Below the pieces are notes generated by a model. That model was not told the DNA's origin. It saw only the letters and a program-made list of their open reading frames with translations, and did not search any database. The translations under genes and the position numbers were made by a program. Below are positions 36,527 through 47,471 of a stretch of DNA of 64,000 nucleotides, piece after piece. How positions within the stretch are numbered: the stretch's first letter is position 1; each line of letters starts with the position of its first letter. Source of the stretch: Collimonas sp. OK412 (GTDB lineage Bacteria; Pseudomonadota; Gammaproteobacteria; Burkholderiales; Burkholderiaceae_D); contig NZ_FOLC01000001.1 in the NCBI RefSeq assembly GCF_900112135.1, positions 310,001 to 374,000 of the forward strand, in the 5' to 3' direction.

Positions 36527-36703
36527 TAGCTAAACAATTTCCAGCTTTGGCTTTTCCGGCGGCCGGCAATACGTGAATATAAGCAACACGCCAGGGGCCG
36601 GAATGTCATTTTCACGACGTTCCAAGGTATTGGCGGGCTGCTTCTATGGCATAATCAAGAGCTAAATTCACTGTTTTGCGCGGTCTCGAAGCCGCCCTGG
36701 ATC

Positions 36704-38104
36704 ATGCTTAAAACGCTCTACGATAAACTTTGGGAATCCCACGTCGTCCATACCGAGCAGGACGGCACGGCGATTCTGTATATTGATCGACATCTTTTGC
36801 ATGAGGTCACCAGCCCTCAGGCTTTCGAGGGGCTGAAGCTGGCCGGCCGCAAGCCATGGCGGCAGTCGGCCAACCTGATGGTGGCCGACCACAACGTGCC
36901 CACTACCGGCCGCGCCAACGGCATCGCCGACCCGGTCTCGCGCCTGCAGGTGGAAACCCTGGACGCCAACGCCAAGAGCTACGACCTGACTTATTTCGGC
37001 ATGAACGACCATCGCCAGGGCATCGTCCACGTGATCGGTCCTGAGCAGGGCGCGACCCTGCCTGGCATGACCGTGGTCTGCGGCGATTCCCACACGTCGA
37101 CCCACGGCGCCTTCGGCTGCCTGGCGCACGGCATCGGCACCTCCGAAGTGGAGCATGTGCTGGCTACCCAGACCTTGCTGACCAAGAAATCGAAGTCGAT
37201 GCTGGTGCAGGTCGACGGCGTGATACCTGCCGGCGTGACCGCCAAGGATATCGTGCTGGCCGTGATCGGCCGCATCGGCACCGCCGGCGGCACCGGTTAC
37301 GCGATCGAATTCGCCGGCTCGGCGATCCGCGCGTTGTCGATGGAAGGCCGCATGACAGTCTGCAACATGGCGATTGAAGCGGGCGCGCGCGCCGGCATGA
37401 TCGCCGTCGACGACACGACGCTGAACTACGTCAAGGGCCGGCCGTTTTCGCCGGCTGGGCCGCATTGGGAACGCGCGGTGACCTACTGGCGCACCCTGCA
37501 TTCCGATCCGGGCGCCAAATTCGACATGGTGGTGACGCTGGACGCAGCCGAAGTCAAGCCGCAGGTCACCTGGGGCACTTCGCCCGAGATGGTAGTGGCG
37601 GTGGACGGCCGCGTGCCCGATCCGGACAAGGAAAAAGACGCCACCAAGCGCGACGGCATGGAAAAGGCGCTGGCTTACATGGCGCTGAAACCGAACACTG
37701 CGATCGAAGATATCCGCATCGACAAGGTATTCATCGGCTCCTGCACCAATTCGCGGATTGAAGACCTGCGCGCGGCGGCGGCAGTGGTGCGCGGCAAGTT
37801 CCGCGCTTCCAACGTCAAGCTGGCGATGGTGGTGCCGGGTTCGGGACTGGTCAAGGAACAGGCCGAACGCGAAGGCCTGGACAAGATTTTCAAGGACGCC
37901 GGTTTCGAATGGCGTGAACCGGGCTGCTCGATGTGCCTGGCCATGAATGCGGACCGGCTGGAGCCGGGCGAGCGTTGCGCGTCCACCTCGAACCGCAATT
38001 TCGAAGGCCGCCAGGGCGCCGGCGGCCGCACCCACCTGGTCAGTCCGGCGATGGCTGCCGCCGCTGGCATCGCCGGCCATTTTGTTGACGTGCGTGCTTT
38101 ATAA
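36704..38104 (+). CDS. leuC: 3-isopropylmalate dehydratase large subunit
   Basis: A 466-residue aconitase-family enzyme. The [4Fe-4S] ligands are visible: VIGSCTNSR and the GCSMCLAMN pair, and [14 protein letters not shown] and EHVLATQTL mark the substrate site. It isomerises 2- to 3-isopropylmalate in leucine synthesis together with LeuD. LeuD follows, separated by the entericidin gene. Start ATG at 36704 matches the usual N terminus ([12 protein letters not shown]). Confidence 0.97.
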   Translation: MLKTLYDKLWESHVVHTEQDGTAILYIDRHLLHEVTSPQAFEGLKLAGRKPWRQSANLMVADHNVPTTGRANGIADPVSRLQVETLDANAKSYDLTYFGMNDHRQGIVHVIGPEQGATLPGMTVVCGDSHTSTHGAFGCLAHGIGTSEVEHVLATQTLLTKKSKSMLVQVDGVIPAGVTAKDIVLAVIGRIGTAGGTGYAIEFAGSAIRALSMEGRMTVCNMAIEAGARAGMIAVDDTTLNYVKGRPFSPAGPHWERAVTYWRTLHSDPGAKFDMVVTLDAAEVKPQVTWGTSPEMVVAVDGRVPDPDKEKDATKRDGMEKALAYMALKPNTAIEDIRIDKVFIGSCTNSRIEDLRAAAAVVRGKFRASNVKLAMVVPGSGLVKEQAEREGLDKIFKDAGFEWREPGCSMCLAMNADRLEPGERCASTSNRNFEGRQGAGGRTHLVSPAMAAAAGIAGHFVDVRAL

Positions 38105-38139
38105 CCTGTTCGCTATACCATTATTACGGAAGGACCAAG

Positions 38140-38262
38140 ATGAAAAAAATAGTCACCCTGTGTGTTTTGCTGGCCAGCGCCTATGCATTGAGCGCTTGCA
38201 ATACTTTCCACGGCTTCGGCAAGGATGTGGAACACGTCGGCGAAAAAATTCAAGGCAAGTGA
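38140..38262 (+). CDS. entericidin A/B family lipoprotein
   Basis: A 40-residue lipoprotein: MKKIVTLCVLLASAYALSAC is signal peptide plus lipobox (LSAC, Cys 20), then a 20-residue mature peptide FHGFGKDVEHVGEKIQGK with the family G-x-G-x-D-x-x-x-x-G-x-x-I pattern. Entericidins are tiny antidote/toxin-like lipoproteins linked to stress and lysis in E. coli. A GGAAGGA box precedes the ATG. Located between leuC and leuD, as in other Burkholderiales. Confidence 0.87.
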   Translation: MKKIVTLCVLLASAYALSACNTFHGFGKDVEHVGEKIQGK

Positions 38263-38298
38263 TCGCCTCGCGCTAGCGGGCAAATTGGAATAAAAGAG

Positions 38299-38946
38299 AT
38301 GAATAAATTTACTGTACTGGATGGCTTGGTAGCGCCGCTGGACCGCGCGAACGTGGATACCGACGCGATTATCCCGAAGCAGTTCCTGAAATCTATCCAG
38401 CGGACCGGTTTCGGCCCGAACCTGTTTGACGAGTGGCGTTACCTGGACCATGGCGAGCCGGGCATGGATAATTCACGCCGTCCGCTGAATCCGGATTTTG
38501 TCCTGAACCAGCAACGCTACCAGGGCGCTTCGATCCTGCTGACCCGGAAGAACTTCGGCTGCGGTTCGTCGCGCGAGCATGCGCCTTGGGCGCTGGACCA
38601 GTACGGTTTCCGTGCCGTCATCGCGCCTAGCTTTGCCGACATTTTCTTCAACAACTGTTTCAAGAACGGCTTGCTGCCATTGGTGCTGCCCGAAGCGCAG
38701 ATCGACCGCCTGTTCGACGAAGTCAAGGCATTCCCCGGTTATCGGCTGCAGATCGATCTCGAAAAGCAGCTGGTGAGCACCGCCAACGGCAACATTGCGT
38801 TTCCGTTTGAAGTGGGCGAGTTCCGCAAGTATTGCCTGCTGAACGGTCTCGACGATATCGGCTTGACCCTGCGCCAGTCCGACAAGATCCGCGATTTCGA
38901 GGAGCGCCATCTGTTTGCGCAGCCTTGGCTGGGAAACACCATTTAA
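38299..38946 (+). CDS. leuD: 3-isopropylmalate dehydratase small subunit
   Basis: A 215-residue swivel-domain partner of LeuC. Typical: [23 protein letters not shown] at the start, [21 protein letters not shown] in the middle (substrate-contact S-R) and [22 protein letters not shown]. Length fits the bacterial LeuD family. It starts 36 bases after the entericidin gene and is followed by leuB. Confidence 0.97.
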   Translation: MNKFTVLDGLVAPLDRANVDTDAIIPKQFLKSIQRTGFGPNLFDEWRYLDHGEPGMDNSRRPLNPDFVLNQQRYQGASILLTRKNFGCGSSREHAPWALDQYGFRAVIAPSFADIFFNNCFKNGLLPLVLPEAQIDRLFDEVKAFPGYRLQIDLEKQLVSTANGNIAFPFEVGEFRKYCLLNGLDDIGLTLRQSDKIRDFEERHLFAQPWLGNTI

Positions 38947-38993
38947 GCAGCTGGTCTGCACCCGTTTTTTTGAATTATTCAATCCAGGAAAAA

Positions 38994-40064
38994 ATGAAGA
39001 TAGCAATTTTGCCAGGTGATGGCATCGGTCCGGAAATCGTCGAGCAAGCGGTCAATGTGTTGAATGCGCTGGGCGAAAAATTTGAACTGGAAAGCGCGCC
39101 GGTCGGCGGCGCCGGCTATGCTGCGCACGGCCATCCGCTGCCGGAAGGCACACTGAAGCTGGCAAAAGAAGCTGACGCCATCCTGTTTGGTGCGGTCGGC
39201 GACTGGCAATACGACACCCTGGAGCGTTCGCTGCGCCCCGAGCAGGCGATTCTTGGCCTGCGCAAGCACCTGGGCCTGTTCGCCAACCTGCGCCCGGCGA
39301 TCCTGTATCCGGAGCTGGCCAACGCCTCGACGCTGAAGCCTGAAGTGGTGTCCGGGCTGGATATCCTGATCATCCGCGAACTCACCGGCGATATCTATTT
39401 CGGCCAGCCGCGCGGTGTGCGCACTGCGCCGGACGGCGCTTTCAAAGGCGAACGCGAAGGTTTCGACACCATGCGCTACGCCGAGTCGGAAATCCGCCGC
39501 ATCGCGCACGTCGCCTTCCAGGCGGCGCAAAAGCGCGGCAAGCGCCTGACCAGCGTCGACAAGGCCAATGTGCTGGAAACCTTCCAGTTCTGGAAAGACA
39601 TCGTCACTGATGTGCATAAGGAATATCCTGACGTTGCGCTGGACCACATGTATGTCGATAACGCTGCGATGCAACTGGTGCGCGCGCCGAAGAAATTCGA
39701 CGTCATCGTCACCGGCAACATGTTCGGCGATATCCTGTCGGACCAGGCCGCCATGCTGACCGGTTCGATCGGCATGCTGCCGTCGGCTTCGCTGGACGCC
39801 AGCAACAAGGGCTTGTACGAGCCGTCGCATGGTTCGGCGCCGGACATCGCCGGCAAGGGCATTGCCAATCCGCTGGCGACCATCCTGTCGGCCGCCATGA
39901 TGCTGCGCTTTTCGCTCAACAAGGCGGAGCAGGCTGATCGCATCGATAACGCCGTCAAGAAGGTCTTGGCGCAAGGCTTGCGCACCGCCGACATTTATGA
40001 GGCGGGCACCACCAAGGTCAGCACCGGGGAAATGGGTGCGGCGGTGGTCAAGGCGCTGGGATAA
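38994..40064 (+). CDS. leuB: 3-isopropylmalate dehydrogenase
   Basis: A 356-residue NAD-dependent enzyme oxidising and decarboxylating 3-isopropylmalate to 2-oxoisocaproate. Visible: [18 protein letters not shown], the substrate Arg region [14 protein letters not shown] and [10 protein letters not shown], the [30 protein letters not shown] metal-binding loop and [19 protein letters not shown] at 38994 follows CCAGGAAAA. The natural third gene of the leuCDB set. Confidence 0.97.
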   Translation: MKIAILPGDGIGPEIVEQAVNVLNALGEKFELESAPVGGAGYAAHGHPLPEGTLKLAKEADAILFGAVGDWQYDTLERSLRPEQAILGLRKHLGLFANLRPAILYPELANASTLKPEVVSGLDILIIRELTGDIYFGQPRGVRTAPDGAFKGEREGFDTMRYAESEIRRIAHVAFQAAQKRGKRLTSVDKANVLETFQFWKDIVTDVHKEYPDVALDHMYVDNAAMQLVRAPKKFDVIVTGNMFGDILSDQAAMLTGSIGMLPSASLDASNKGLYEPSHGSAPDIAGKGIANPLATILSAAMMLRFSLNKAEQADRIDNAVKKVLAQGLRTADIYEAGTTKVSTGEMGAAVVKALG

Positions 40065-40096
40065 AAAAATTTGGCAGGTGGGTCTGTCGTGGAGTG

Positions 40097-40119
40097 CGGG
40101 GCTTTTCCCCGATTTTGTT
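40097..40119 (+). terminator. short hairpin after leuB
   Basis: CGGGG - CTTTT - CCCCG at 40097-40111 followed by ATTTTGTT. A short terminator-like hairpin 33 bases after leuB. The short stem makes partial read-through into asd likely. Confidence 0.45.
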
Positions 40120-40130
40120 AGGGAATCATG

Positions 40131-41264
40131 ATGAAACTGGTTGGTTTGGTCGGTTGGCGTGGCATGGTGGGTTCGGTCTTGTTGCAGCGTATGCAGGAAG
40201 AGGGCGATTTCGCCCATATCGAACCGGTATTCTTTTCAACTTCAAATGCCGGCGGTAAAGCCCCGGCGCTGGCGAAAAACGAAACAACGTTAAAAGACGC
40301 CACCGACATTGAAGCCCTGAAAAAATGCGACATCATCATTACCTGCCAGGGCGGCGACTACACCAGCGAGATTTTCCCGCAGCTACGCGCCGCCGGCTGG
40401 AACGGCTACTGGATTGACGCCGCCTCCACCCTGCGCATGAAAGACGACGCCATCATCGTGCTGGATCCGGTCAACCTCGATGTCATCAAGGACGGCTTGC
40501 AGCGCGGCGTGAAGAACTACATCGGCGGCAACTGCACCGTCTCCTGCATGATGATGGGCCTGGGCGGCCTGTTCCAGCAAGACCTGATCGAGTGGATGAC
40601 CTCCATGACCTACCAGGCGGCTTCCGGCGGCGGCGCGCAGCACATGCGCGAACTGCTGACCCAGTTCGGTTCCATCAACGCCGAAGTCAGGGCGCTGCTG
40701 GACGATCCGAAATCGGCGATCCTGGAAATCGACCGCAAGGTGCTGGGCAAGCAGCACTCCCTGTCGGCCGACGAAACCAGGCAGTTCGGCGTGCCGCTGG
40801 GCGGCAACCTGATTCCCTGGATCGACAAGGACCTGGGCGAGGGCTTGTCAAAAGAAGAATGGAAAGCCGGCGCCGAAACCAACAAGATCCTTGGCCGCGG
40901 CGAGGGTTTCAGCAATGGCGGCAAGGTAATCCCGGTGGATGGCTTGTGCATCCGCATCGGCGCCATGCGCTGCCATTCGCAGGCATTGACCATCAAACTG
41001 AAAAAAGATGTGCCGCTGGACGAAATCAATGACATCATCGCCAGTAACAACCAGTGGGTGAAGGTGGTGCCTAATGACAAAGAGTCATCAATGCGCGACC
41101 TGACCCCGGCGGCAGTGACCGGCAGCCTGACAATTCCTGTCGGTCGTCTGCGCAAACTGCAGATGGGTGGCGATTATTTGTCAGCCTTTACCGTAGGCGA
41201 CCAGTTATTGTGGGGTGCGGCAGAACCGTTGCGTCGCATGCTGCGGATTGTGCTGGATACCTGA
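40131..41264 (+). CDS. asd: aspartate-semialdehyde dehydrogenase
   Basis: A 377-residue enzyme making aspartate semialdehyde for lysine, threonine, methionine and diaminopimelate. Seen: [21 protein letters not shown], active Cys in [17 protein letters not shown], catalytic His in [16 protein letters not shown], and the [16 protein letters not shown] stretch of the gamma-proteobacterial type I group. The second ATG (40131) is chosen because AGGGA is then 6 bases upstream; 40128 is also possible. Confidence 0.96.
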   Translation: MKLVGLVGWRGMVGSVLLQRMQEEGDFAHIEPVFFSTSNAGGKAPALAKNETTLKDATDIEALKKCDIIITCQGGDYTSEIFPQLRAAGWNGYWIDAASTLRMKDDAIIVLDPVNLDVIKDGLQRGVKNYIGGNCTVSCMMMGLGGLFQQDLIEWMTSMTYQAASGGGAQHMRELLTQFGSINAEVRALLDDPKSAILEIDRKVLGKQHSLSADETRQFGVPLGGNLIPWIDKDLGEGLSKEEWKAGAETNKILGRGEGFSNGGKVIPVDGLCIRIGAMRCHSQALTIKLKKDVPLDEINDIIASNNQWVKVVPNDKESSMRDLTPAAVTGSLTIPVGRLRKLQMGGDYLSAFTVGDQLLWGAAEPLRRMLRIVLDT

Positions 41265-41306
41265 CTTGTTGCAGTAGTTGTGATATTGTTGCCGACTTGC
41301 AATATG

Positions 41307-41344
41307 GCCCGCTAAGTATTTTCTTGAAGAAAGTCTTGGCGGGC
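41307..41344 (+). terminator. stem-loop between asd and fimV
   Basis: GCCCGCTAAG (41307-41316) pairs with CTTGGCGGGC (41335-41344, one G-U pair), with a smaller AT stem inside. No T tract follows, but CTTAGCG (41344-41350) could pair instead with CGCTAAG. It could be a weak terminator or a two-state leader. Confidence 0.4.
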
Positions 41345-41525
41345 TTAGCGTATCTGTCTGTATTGGCAGAATGTTGTTACGCTAATGTGCAAGTGCTTCA
41401 TAAATGGGATCGCATTTGCGAAGCGCCAGACTAATGTCAATCTGGATATTGATTTTTAAAAAAACTGGGTACAGTATTTGCTTTCAGCAAGATTTGTTTC
41501 CTTATACGTCAACGGACAGTCCTTC

Positions 41526-44483
41526 ATGCCACACAACATGCACCTGAATTCTTCGAATAAATTTATTTCCACCGGTTTAAAGACCCTCACCGCAGCCGTG
41601 GTTTCCACCCTGCTGATGGTGTCCAGCGTCGAGGCTGCCGGACTGGGTAAATTAACCGTGCTGTCCTCGCTGGGACAACCGTTACGTGCAGAAATTGAGC
41701 TTACCTCGGTAAGCGCGGACGAAGTCGGCACGCTGGTCGCGAAACTGGCCAGTCCGGAAACTTATCAACAAGCCAACATCGATTTCAATCCGGCCCTGAT
41801 GTCTTTGCAGTTCGCCATCGATCAGCGCAATGGCCGCCGTTTTGTGCGGGTCACTTCGACCCAGCCCATCAATGAGCCGTTTGTCGACATGCTGATGGAA
41901 CTGGGCGGCACCAAGGCGCGCCTGGTGCGCGAATACACCCTGTTGCTCGACCCGGCCGGCCAGCGCCAGGCCCAGCCGGCACAGATCGCCGCCGCGCCCG
42001 CAGCGCCGCGTGCTACGACCGGGGCTCTCAATGCGGCTCCTCGTTCGGCCCCGGCCCAGACCCAGACCAGCCAGGTACAGTCGCAAGGCGGCGTCGCTTC
42101 GACCATTACCGATGCTACCCGTGCAGCAGCCGCCAGGGCAGTCGCCGGCGGCGCGACTGCTCCTGCCGGCAGCGCAAGCAAGCCGGTTGCCTCGGCCTCG
42201 ACTGCCGGCAGCCCTGCCAAGTCCTCCAGCGCAGCAGCGGCGCCTGCGAGTGGCGATTACCAAGTCAAGAAGGGTGATTCGCTGGCCCGCATCGCCAGCG
42301 AAAACCTGCCGGCCGGCATCTCGCTGGACCAGATGCTGGTAGCGTTGTACCGCAGCAACGAAGGCGCGTTTGTCGGCAAGAACATGAATCGCCTGCGCTC
42401 GGGCCAGATCCTGTCGATCCCGGATGCCGACAGCGCACGCAGCGTCAGCAAATCGGAAGCCCGCAACATAGTGCTGGCGCAATCGAACGATTTCAAGAGC
42501 TATCGCAACAAGCTGGCCGGGATGGTTGAATCGGCTGCGCCGAATGCGGCTGCCGAATCCAGGCAAAGCAGCGGCGGCAAGATTACCGCCAAGGTGGAAG
42601 AACAAGCCACGCCGGCCAGCGAGTCCAAGGACAAGCTGAAATTGTCGCGCGGTGCAGCCGCCGACGCCAAGGCAGCGGCTGCCGCTACTGCGGCGACAGA
42701 AGAGAAGATCGCACGGGAAAAAGCTGCCGCCGAAGCGCAAGCGCGCGTCAAGGAACTGGAAAAGAATGTCAGCGATCTGCAAAAGACGCTGGAATTGAAG
42801 AACAAGAACCTGGCCGACCTGCAAAACCAGGCTGCCAATGTGAAGCCTGCAACTCCTGCAGCGGCGGCGCCAGCCGCTGCCGCCGTCCCGGTCACCCCGC
42901 CGCCGGCAGCAACTGCGCCTGCGGCAGCGGTTCCTGCAGTGGCAGCCGTGCCGGTACCCGCGCCTGCCGCGGCTGAGCCAGCCGCTGTCAGCTCGGCTCC
43001 TGCCGCTATTGTCGATACAGGCGTCGCCAGCGCTGCGCCAGCCGCTGCGCCAACCCCGGCGCCGGCACCTGCGCCAGCCAAGCCAAAGGTAGCCGCACCG
43101 CCGCCACCTGAGCCGAGTTTCATCGAAAGCATTACCGAAAATCCATTGCTGCTGCCGGTTGGCGGCGTTCTGGTGGCTTTGCTGGCCGGGCTCGGACTGT
43201 TTCGTTACCGTCGCAACCGCGCGCGCCAGCAGGCTTTCCTGGACAGCAGCGGAGCACCGATGACAAATACCGGCCTGAAGGGCAACTCCCTGTTCGGTTC
43301 GACCGGCGGTCAGAGCGTCGACACCAAGAACAGCATCTTCAATTCGAATTTCGTGCCGTCGGTCAGCCACCTGGATACCAATGTCGACCCGGTCGCCGAA
43401 GCTGACGTCTATATCGCTTACGGACGCGACGCGCAAGCCGAGGAAATCCTGAAAGAAGCCCTGCGCAACCAGCCAAACCGCAATGCGATCCGCGTCAAGC
43501 TGCTGGAAATCTACGCCAACCGCAAAGATCCGCGCTCCTTTGAAATCCTGGCCAGCGAGCTCTACAGCCTGACCCGCGGCGAAGGCGAAGACTGGCAGCA
43601 GGCTGCCGCACTGGGCCTGAATGTCGATCCGGCCAACCCTTTGTATGGCGGCGGCAAGCTGCAGGACCAGGTGATTGCGAAGGCTGATGCGATTACCGCG
43701 CCGACCCAGCCGATGGATGGCCTCGACTTCAATTCATTGACAGCGCCAACCGAGCCGCACGCTGTTGCGCCGATTCCTGAGCTGGTGCAACCGGCTGCGC
43801 CAGCCCAGCTGCTGGCGCCGCTGACAGCCACCGAACTGGGCAAGCAAGGCAGCGCTGCAGCTGCGCCGCAAGCGGCTGACATGGATTTTGACCTGGAAGA
43901 ACTCGGTAGCGAAACATCCGCCAACCAGAACACCGTGTTGCTGTCGGCTTCTCACGACGCCGGCAAATCCATGCTCGACGCGCTCGACTTCGAACTGGAC
44001 CATAAGCCTGCGGCGGCTCCTGCCGCGGCGCCGAAAGCCGTGGAAAAGAGCGCTGCGCCGGCAGTGGCGTTCAGCTCGCTGGAACTGCCGGCAGGCGGCC
44101 AGCCTTCGAACTACGAACCGGCCCATGCCCACATTGATATTCCATCGGAAACCAAGCCGGCCAAGGCGCCGCCGGCACCTTCGTATGCCCAGCATGCGGA
44201 ACCTATGGTCGCGCCGCTGGAGTTCAATCTGGCCGGCATGAACCTGGACCTGGACAGTGCGATCCATGCGCCAGCCGCCAGCGCTGCTCCTGCAGTGGCT
44301 GCAGTAGCTGACACTGCATCGTCGGCGACAGCCAATCCTGAAATGGCGACCAAGCTCGACCTGGCCGTTGCGTACAAGGAAATCGGCGACAAGGAAGGTG
44401 CTCGCGAACTGCTGGAAGAAGTCTTGAAGGGCGGTAGTGCAGAGCAGGTCGATGCAGCCAAGTCGTTACTGGCCAAGCTGTAA
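41526..44483 (+). CDS. fimV: FimV family protein
   Basis: A 985-residue inner-membrane-anchored peptidoglycan-binding hub. Signal region VSTLLMVSSVEAAGLGKLTVLSSLGQPLRAEIEL is the FimV N-terminal domain; LysM near 243-300 (YQVKKGDSLARIASENLPAGISLDQMLVALYRSN); coiled coil about 380-440; Ala/Pro-rich linker; membrane helix about 540-557 (LLLPVGGVLVALLAGLGLF); acidic cytoplasmic region with tetratricopeptide-like segments; and the FimV C-terminal domain NPEMATKLDLAVAYKEIGDKEGARELLEEVL. In Pseudomonas FimV is needed for type IV pili and polar localisation. ATG at 41526 chosen; TTG at 41478 is less likely. Confidence 0.9.
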   Translation: MPHNMHLNSSNKFISTGLKTLTAAVVSTLLMVSSVEAAGLGKLTVLSSLGQPLRAEIELTSVSADEVGTLVAKLASPETYQQANIDFNPALMSLQFAIDQRNGRRFVRVTSTQPINEPFVDMLMELGGTKARLVREYTLLLDPAGQRQAQPAQIAAAPAAPRATTGALNAAPRSAPAQTQTSQVQSQGGVASTITDATRAAAARAVAGGATAPAGSASKPVASASTAGSPAKSSSAAAAPASGDYQVKKGDSLARIASENLPAGISLDQMLVALYRSNEGAFVGKNMNRLRSGQILSIPDADSARSVSKSEARNIVLAQSNDFKSYRNKLAGMVESAAPNAAAESRQSSGGKITAKVEEQATPASESKDKLKLSRGAAADAKAAAAATAATEEKIAREKAAAEAQARVKELEKNVSDLQKTLELKNKNLADLQNQAANVKPATPAAAAPAAAAVPVTPPPAATAPAAAVPAVAAVPVPAPAAAEPAAVSSAPAAIVDTGVASAAPAAAPTPAPAPAPAKPKVAAPPPPEPSFIESITENPLLLPVGGVLVALLAGLGLFRYRRNRARQQAFLDSSGAPMTNTGLKGNSLFGSTGGQSVDTKNSIFNSNFVPSVSHLDTNVDPVAEADVYIAYGRDAQAEEILKEALRNQPNRNAIRVKLLEIYANRKDPRSFEILASELYSLTRGEGEDWQQAAALGLNVDPANPLYGGGKLQDQVIAKADAITAPTQPMDGLDFNSLTAPTEPHAVAPIPELVQPAAPAQLLAPLTATELGKQGSAAAAPQAADMDFDLEELGSETSANQNTVLLSASHDAGKSMLDALDFELDHKPAAAPAAAPKAVEKSAAPAVAFSSLELPAGGQPSNYEPAHAHIDIPSETKPAKAPPAPSYAQHAEPMVAPLEFNLAGMNLDLDSAIHAPAASAAPAVAAVADTASSATANPEMATKLDLAVAYKEIGDKEGARELLEEVLKGGSAEQVDAAKSLLAKL

Positions 44484-44514
44484 CCAGTACAATACCCTTA
44501 GCATTTTGCTTTTG

Positions 44515-44552
44515 ACGGGCGCGGCGTTATGCTGGCGCCCGTTTGCTTTTTT
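44515..44552 (+). terminator. rho-independent terminator between fimV and truA
   Basis: ACGGGCGC (44515-44522) pairs with GCGCCCGT (44535-44542), followed by a T-rich run to 44552. An ATG in the loop region (44529) is in frame with truA but unlikely to be the start. Confidence 0.75.
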
Positions 44553-44567
44553 GAGATTGGAACCGGA

Positions 44568-45377
44568 TTGAATCGTATCGTTCTTGGCGTGCAGTATGAC
44601 GGCGCGCCTTGGCAAGGATGGCAGACCCAGCCTAGCGGCAAGACCGTGCAGGACCGGCTGGAGGCCGCCTTGGAAAAATTCACGCAGGGCGCAATCGGCA
44701 CGACTTGCGCCGGCCGTACCGACTCCGGCGTGCATGCGCTGGAGCAGGTCGTGCATTTTGATACGGCATTGTCGCGTGAAACATTTTCCTGGGTGCGCGG
44801 CTTGAACGCATTCCTGCCGCCGTCGATCGCGGTGCGCTGGGCGCATGAACTGCCTGCAGGATCTTCCAGTGCCGGCGAAGATCAATTCCACGCGCGCTTC
44901 AGCGCCACCGCCAGGACCTATCATTACCTGCTGTACAACAACCCAGTCCGTTCCCCGCTGCTGGAAGGCAAGGCCGGCTGGGTGTTCCGGCCGCTGGAAC
45001 TGGAGCTGATGCGCCAGGCCGCGGCGCACCTGGTCGGCACCCACGATTTTTCCGCGTTCCGCGCGGTGGAATGCCAGGCCAAGTCGCCGGTGCGCACCAT
45101 GGAAGAGATCCGTATCGAGCGGCGCGGCGACCTGATCGTGTTCAGCTTGCGCGCCAACGCTTTCCTGCATCATATGGTGCGCAATATCGTCGGCTCCCTG
45201 ATCTACGCCGGCAGCGCCAGCAAGCCGCCGGAATGGCTTGCCGAGTTGCTGGTCCAGCGTGACCGCGGCCGCGCGGCGCCGACTTTCATGCCCGACGGCT
45301 TGTATCTGGCGCAAGTGGCTTATGATCCGAAGTGGCAGCTGCCGCAGCAGACGGCTGCGCTGTTGCCCTGGTTATAG
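44568..45377 (+). CDS. truA: tRNA pseudouridine(38-40) synthase
   Basis: A 269-residue enzyme that isomerises U38-40 of tRNA anticodon arms. The catalytic Asp lies in [38 protein letters not shown] and the [20 protein letters not shown] stretch are characteristic. The TTG at 44568 (reading [12 protein letters not shown]) is preferred because the only upstream ATG, 44529, lies inside the fimV terminator. The truA - trpF order is a known beta-proteobacterial cluster. Confidence 0.95.
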   Translation: MNRIVLGVQYDGAPWQGWQTQPSGKTVQDRLEAALEKFTQGAIGTTCAGRTDSGVHALEQVVHFDTALSRETFSWVRGLNAFLPPSIAVRWAHELPAGSSSAGEDQFHARFSATARTYHYLLYNNPVRSPLLEGKAGWVFRPLELELMRQAAAHLVGTHDFSAFRAVECQAKSPVRTMEEIRIERRGDLIVFSLRANAFLHHMVRNIVGSLIYAGSASKPPEWLAELLVQRDRGRAAPTFMPDGLYLAQVAYDPKWQLPQQTAALLPWL

Positions 45378-45461
45378 GCAACGGAAATTTTGCTGTCGAT
45401 TTGTCATGTTTGAAGATGATATATTGCGCTTTCCGATGTGTTTCCGATTAGACTGAATCCC

Positions 45462-46145
45462 ATGAACCACCGTACCAGAATCAAGATCTGCGGCTTGACC
45501 CGCGAGCAGGATGTACAAGCCGCCGTTGCGGCGGGCGCCGATGCCCTGGGTTTTGTGTTCTATCCGAAAAGCCCGCGCTACGTCACGCCGCAGCAGGCTG
45601 CCGGCCTGCTGGCCAAGGTGCCGCCGTTCATTACTACGGTCGGCCTGTTTGTCAACGTCGAGCCAGGGCAGCTGCAGGAGATCGTGGCGCAGGCGCCGGT
45701 ATCTCTGCTGCAATTCCACGGCGACGAAACGGTAGAACAATGCGCGGCGCTGGCACAGGCGGTAAACCGGCCGTTTATCCGCGCCATGCGCATCGGCAGT
45801 GCTACAACGGCTGCCGATTTGCTAGAATACGCACAGGCATATCGTGACAGCAGCAGCGGCAGCCATTTGTTTGCAGGATTGCTGCTCGATACCCTGGTTG
45901 AAGCTTATGGCGGCAGTGGAAAGGTATTTGATTGGTCTCTCATCCCAAAAGAACTCGCGCCTCAGGTCGTTTTAAGTGGTGGCTTGAGCGTGCACAATGC
46001 GACTGACGCGGTAAAGCGCGTACGTCCCTTTGCGGTCGACATCAGCAGTGGCGTCGAGCAAGACAAGGGCATCAAGGACGCCGCCAAGATTCGCGCATTC
46101 ATTGCCGCGGTACGGCAGGCGGACGCCGATCCAGCCGGACTCTAG
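45462..46145 (+). CDS. trpF: phosphoribosylanthranilate isomerase
   Basis: A 227-residue TIM-barrel enzyme of tryptophan synthesis: RIKICGLTREQDVQAAVAAGADALGFVFYPKSPRYVTPQQA (catalytic Cys in ICGLT), LLQFHGDET with the catalytic Asp region, and LSGGLSVHNATDAVKRVRPFAVDISSGVE phosphate loop. Followed by trpB after 54 bases and then trpA. The ATG at 45462 fits the family start. Confidence 0.96.
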   Translation: MNHRTRIKICGLTREQDVQAAVAAGADALGFVFYPKSPRYVTPQQAAGLLAKVPPFITTVGLFVNVEPGQLQEIVAQAPVSLLQFHGDETVEQCAALAQAVNRPFIRAMRIGSATTAADLLEYAQAYRDSSSGSHLFAGLLLDTLVEAYGGSGKVFDWSLIPKELAPQVVLSGGLSVHNATDAVKRVRPFAVDISSGVEQDKGIKDAAKIRAFIAAVRQADADPAGL

Positions 46146-46199
46146 CAGTTTTCCAAGGTCCGGCGGGCAGGCTCAGCAACCAATACAGAGAGATATGCC

Positions 46200-47462
46200 A
46201 TGAAAGAATTCACTCCCCTCGAGCAATACGCCGAGCGCCAGCCGCTCGCCAATACCACCTTGCGCCAGAGCGCGCAGTACAACCTGCCGGACGCCAAGGG
46301 CCATTTCGGCATGTACGGCGGCAGCTTCGTCTCCGAAACCCTGACGCTTGCATTGAGCGAGCTGCAGCAGGCTTACGCCAAATACCAGAACGAACCGCAA
46401 TTCCTGGCCGAATTCCACAGCGAGCTGAAGCATTATGTCGGCCGTCCCAGCCCGATTTACCACGCCAAGCGCTGGTCCGAGCAGATGGGCGGCGCGCAGA
46501 TCTATTTCAAGCGCGAGGACCTGAACCACACCGGCGCCCACAAGATCAACAACGTGATCGGCCAGGCCTTGCTGGCCAAGCGCATGGGCAAGCCGCGCGT
46601 GATCGCCGAAACCGGCGCCGGCCAGCATGGCGTGGCGACTGCCACCATTTGCGCGCGCTTCGGCCTTGAATGCGTGGTGTACATGGGCAGCGAAGACGTC
46701 AAGCGCCAGATGCAGAACGTGTATCGCATGAACCTGCTGGGGGCGAAGGTAGTGCCGGTCGAATCCGGCTCCAAGACCTTGAAGGATGCGCTCAACGAAG
46801 CCATGCGCGACTGGGTCACCAACGTCGAAGACACTTTCTACATCATCGGCACGGTGGCGGGCCCGCATCCCTATCCGATGATGGTGCGCGACTTCCAGTC
46901 GGTGATCGGCAATGAGTGCCTGGTGCAGATGCCGGAGATGACAGGGCGCCAGCCTGACCATGTGATCGCCTGTGTCGGCGGCGGCTCGAATGCGATGGGG
47001 ATTTTTTATCCCTATATCGATCATCGCGACGTCGCCCTGGTCGGGGTGGAAGCCGCCGGCGAGGGGCTTGCCAGCGGCAAGCATTCGGCTTCGCTGACGC
47101 TGGGTTCGCCGGGCGTGCTGCATGGCAACCGTACTTACCTGCTGCAGGACGCCAACGGCCAGATCATCGAGACCCATTCGATTTCGGCCGGCCTGGATTA
47201 TCCTGGCGTCGGCCCTGAACACGCCTGGCTCAAGGATTCCGGCCGCGCCACCTACGAAACCGTGACCGACGACGAGGCGCTGGCGGCGTTCCATACCTGC
47301 TGCCGCATCGAAGGCATCATCCCGGCGCTGGAATCGAGCCATGCCCTGGCATATGCGGCCAAGCTGGCGGCGACCTTGCCCAAGGACAGGATTGTCCTGG
47401 CCAATTTGTCAGGCCGCGGCGACAAGGACATGCATACGGTTGCCGAACGCCTGAAGCTGTAG
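46200..47462 (+). CDS. trpB: tryptophan synthase beta chain
   Basis: A 420-residue PLP enzyme condensing indole and serine. PLP Lys in [14 protein letters not shown] (about 114), GETGAGQHG-like [14 protein letters not shown], and the phosphate loop [12 protein letters not shown]. Length is at the long end for class B1 TrpB owing to a short N-terminal extension. Works as alpha2beta2 with TrpA, encoded 61 bases downstream. Confidence 0.97.
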   Translation: MKEFTPLEQYAERQPLANTTLRQSAQYNLPDAKGHFGMYGGSFVSETLTLALSELQQAYAKYQNEPQFLAEFHSELKHYVGRPSPIYHAKRWSEQMGGAQIYFKREDLNHTGAHKINNVIGQALLAKRMGKPRVIAETGAGQHGVATATICARFGLECVVYMGSEDVKRQMQNVYRMNLLGAKVVPVESGSKTLKDALNEAMRDWVTNVEDTFYIIGTVAGPHPYPMMVRDFQSVIGNECLVQMPEMTGRQPDHVIACVGGGSNAMGIFYPYIDHRDVALVGVEAAGEGLASGKHSASLTLGSPGVLHGNRTYLLQDANGQIIETHSISAGLDYPGVGPEHAWLKDSGRATYETVTDDEALAAFHTCCRIEGIIPALESSHALAYAAKLAATLPKDRIVLANLSGRGDKDMHTVAERLKL

Positions 47463-47471
47463 CCGCCAAGA

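Noticed and set aside
41682-43436. 584-residue minus-strand frame within fimV
   Set aside because: Antisense to the Ala/Pro linker of FimV, Arg/Gly/Cys-rich, no domain recognised.
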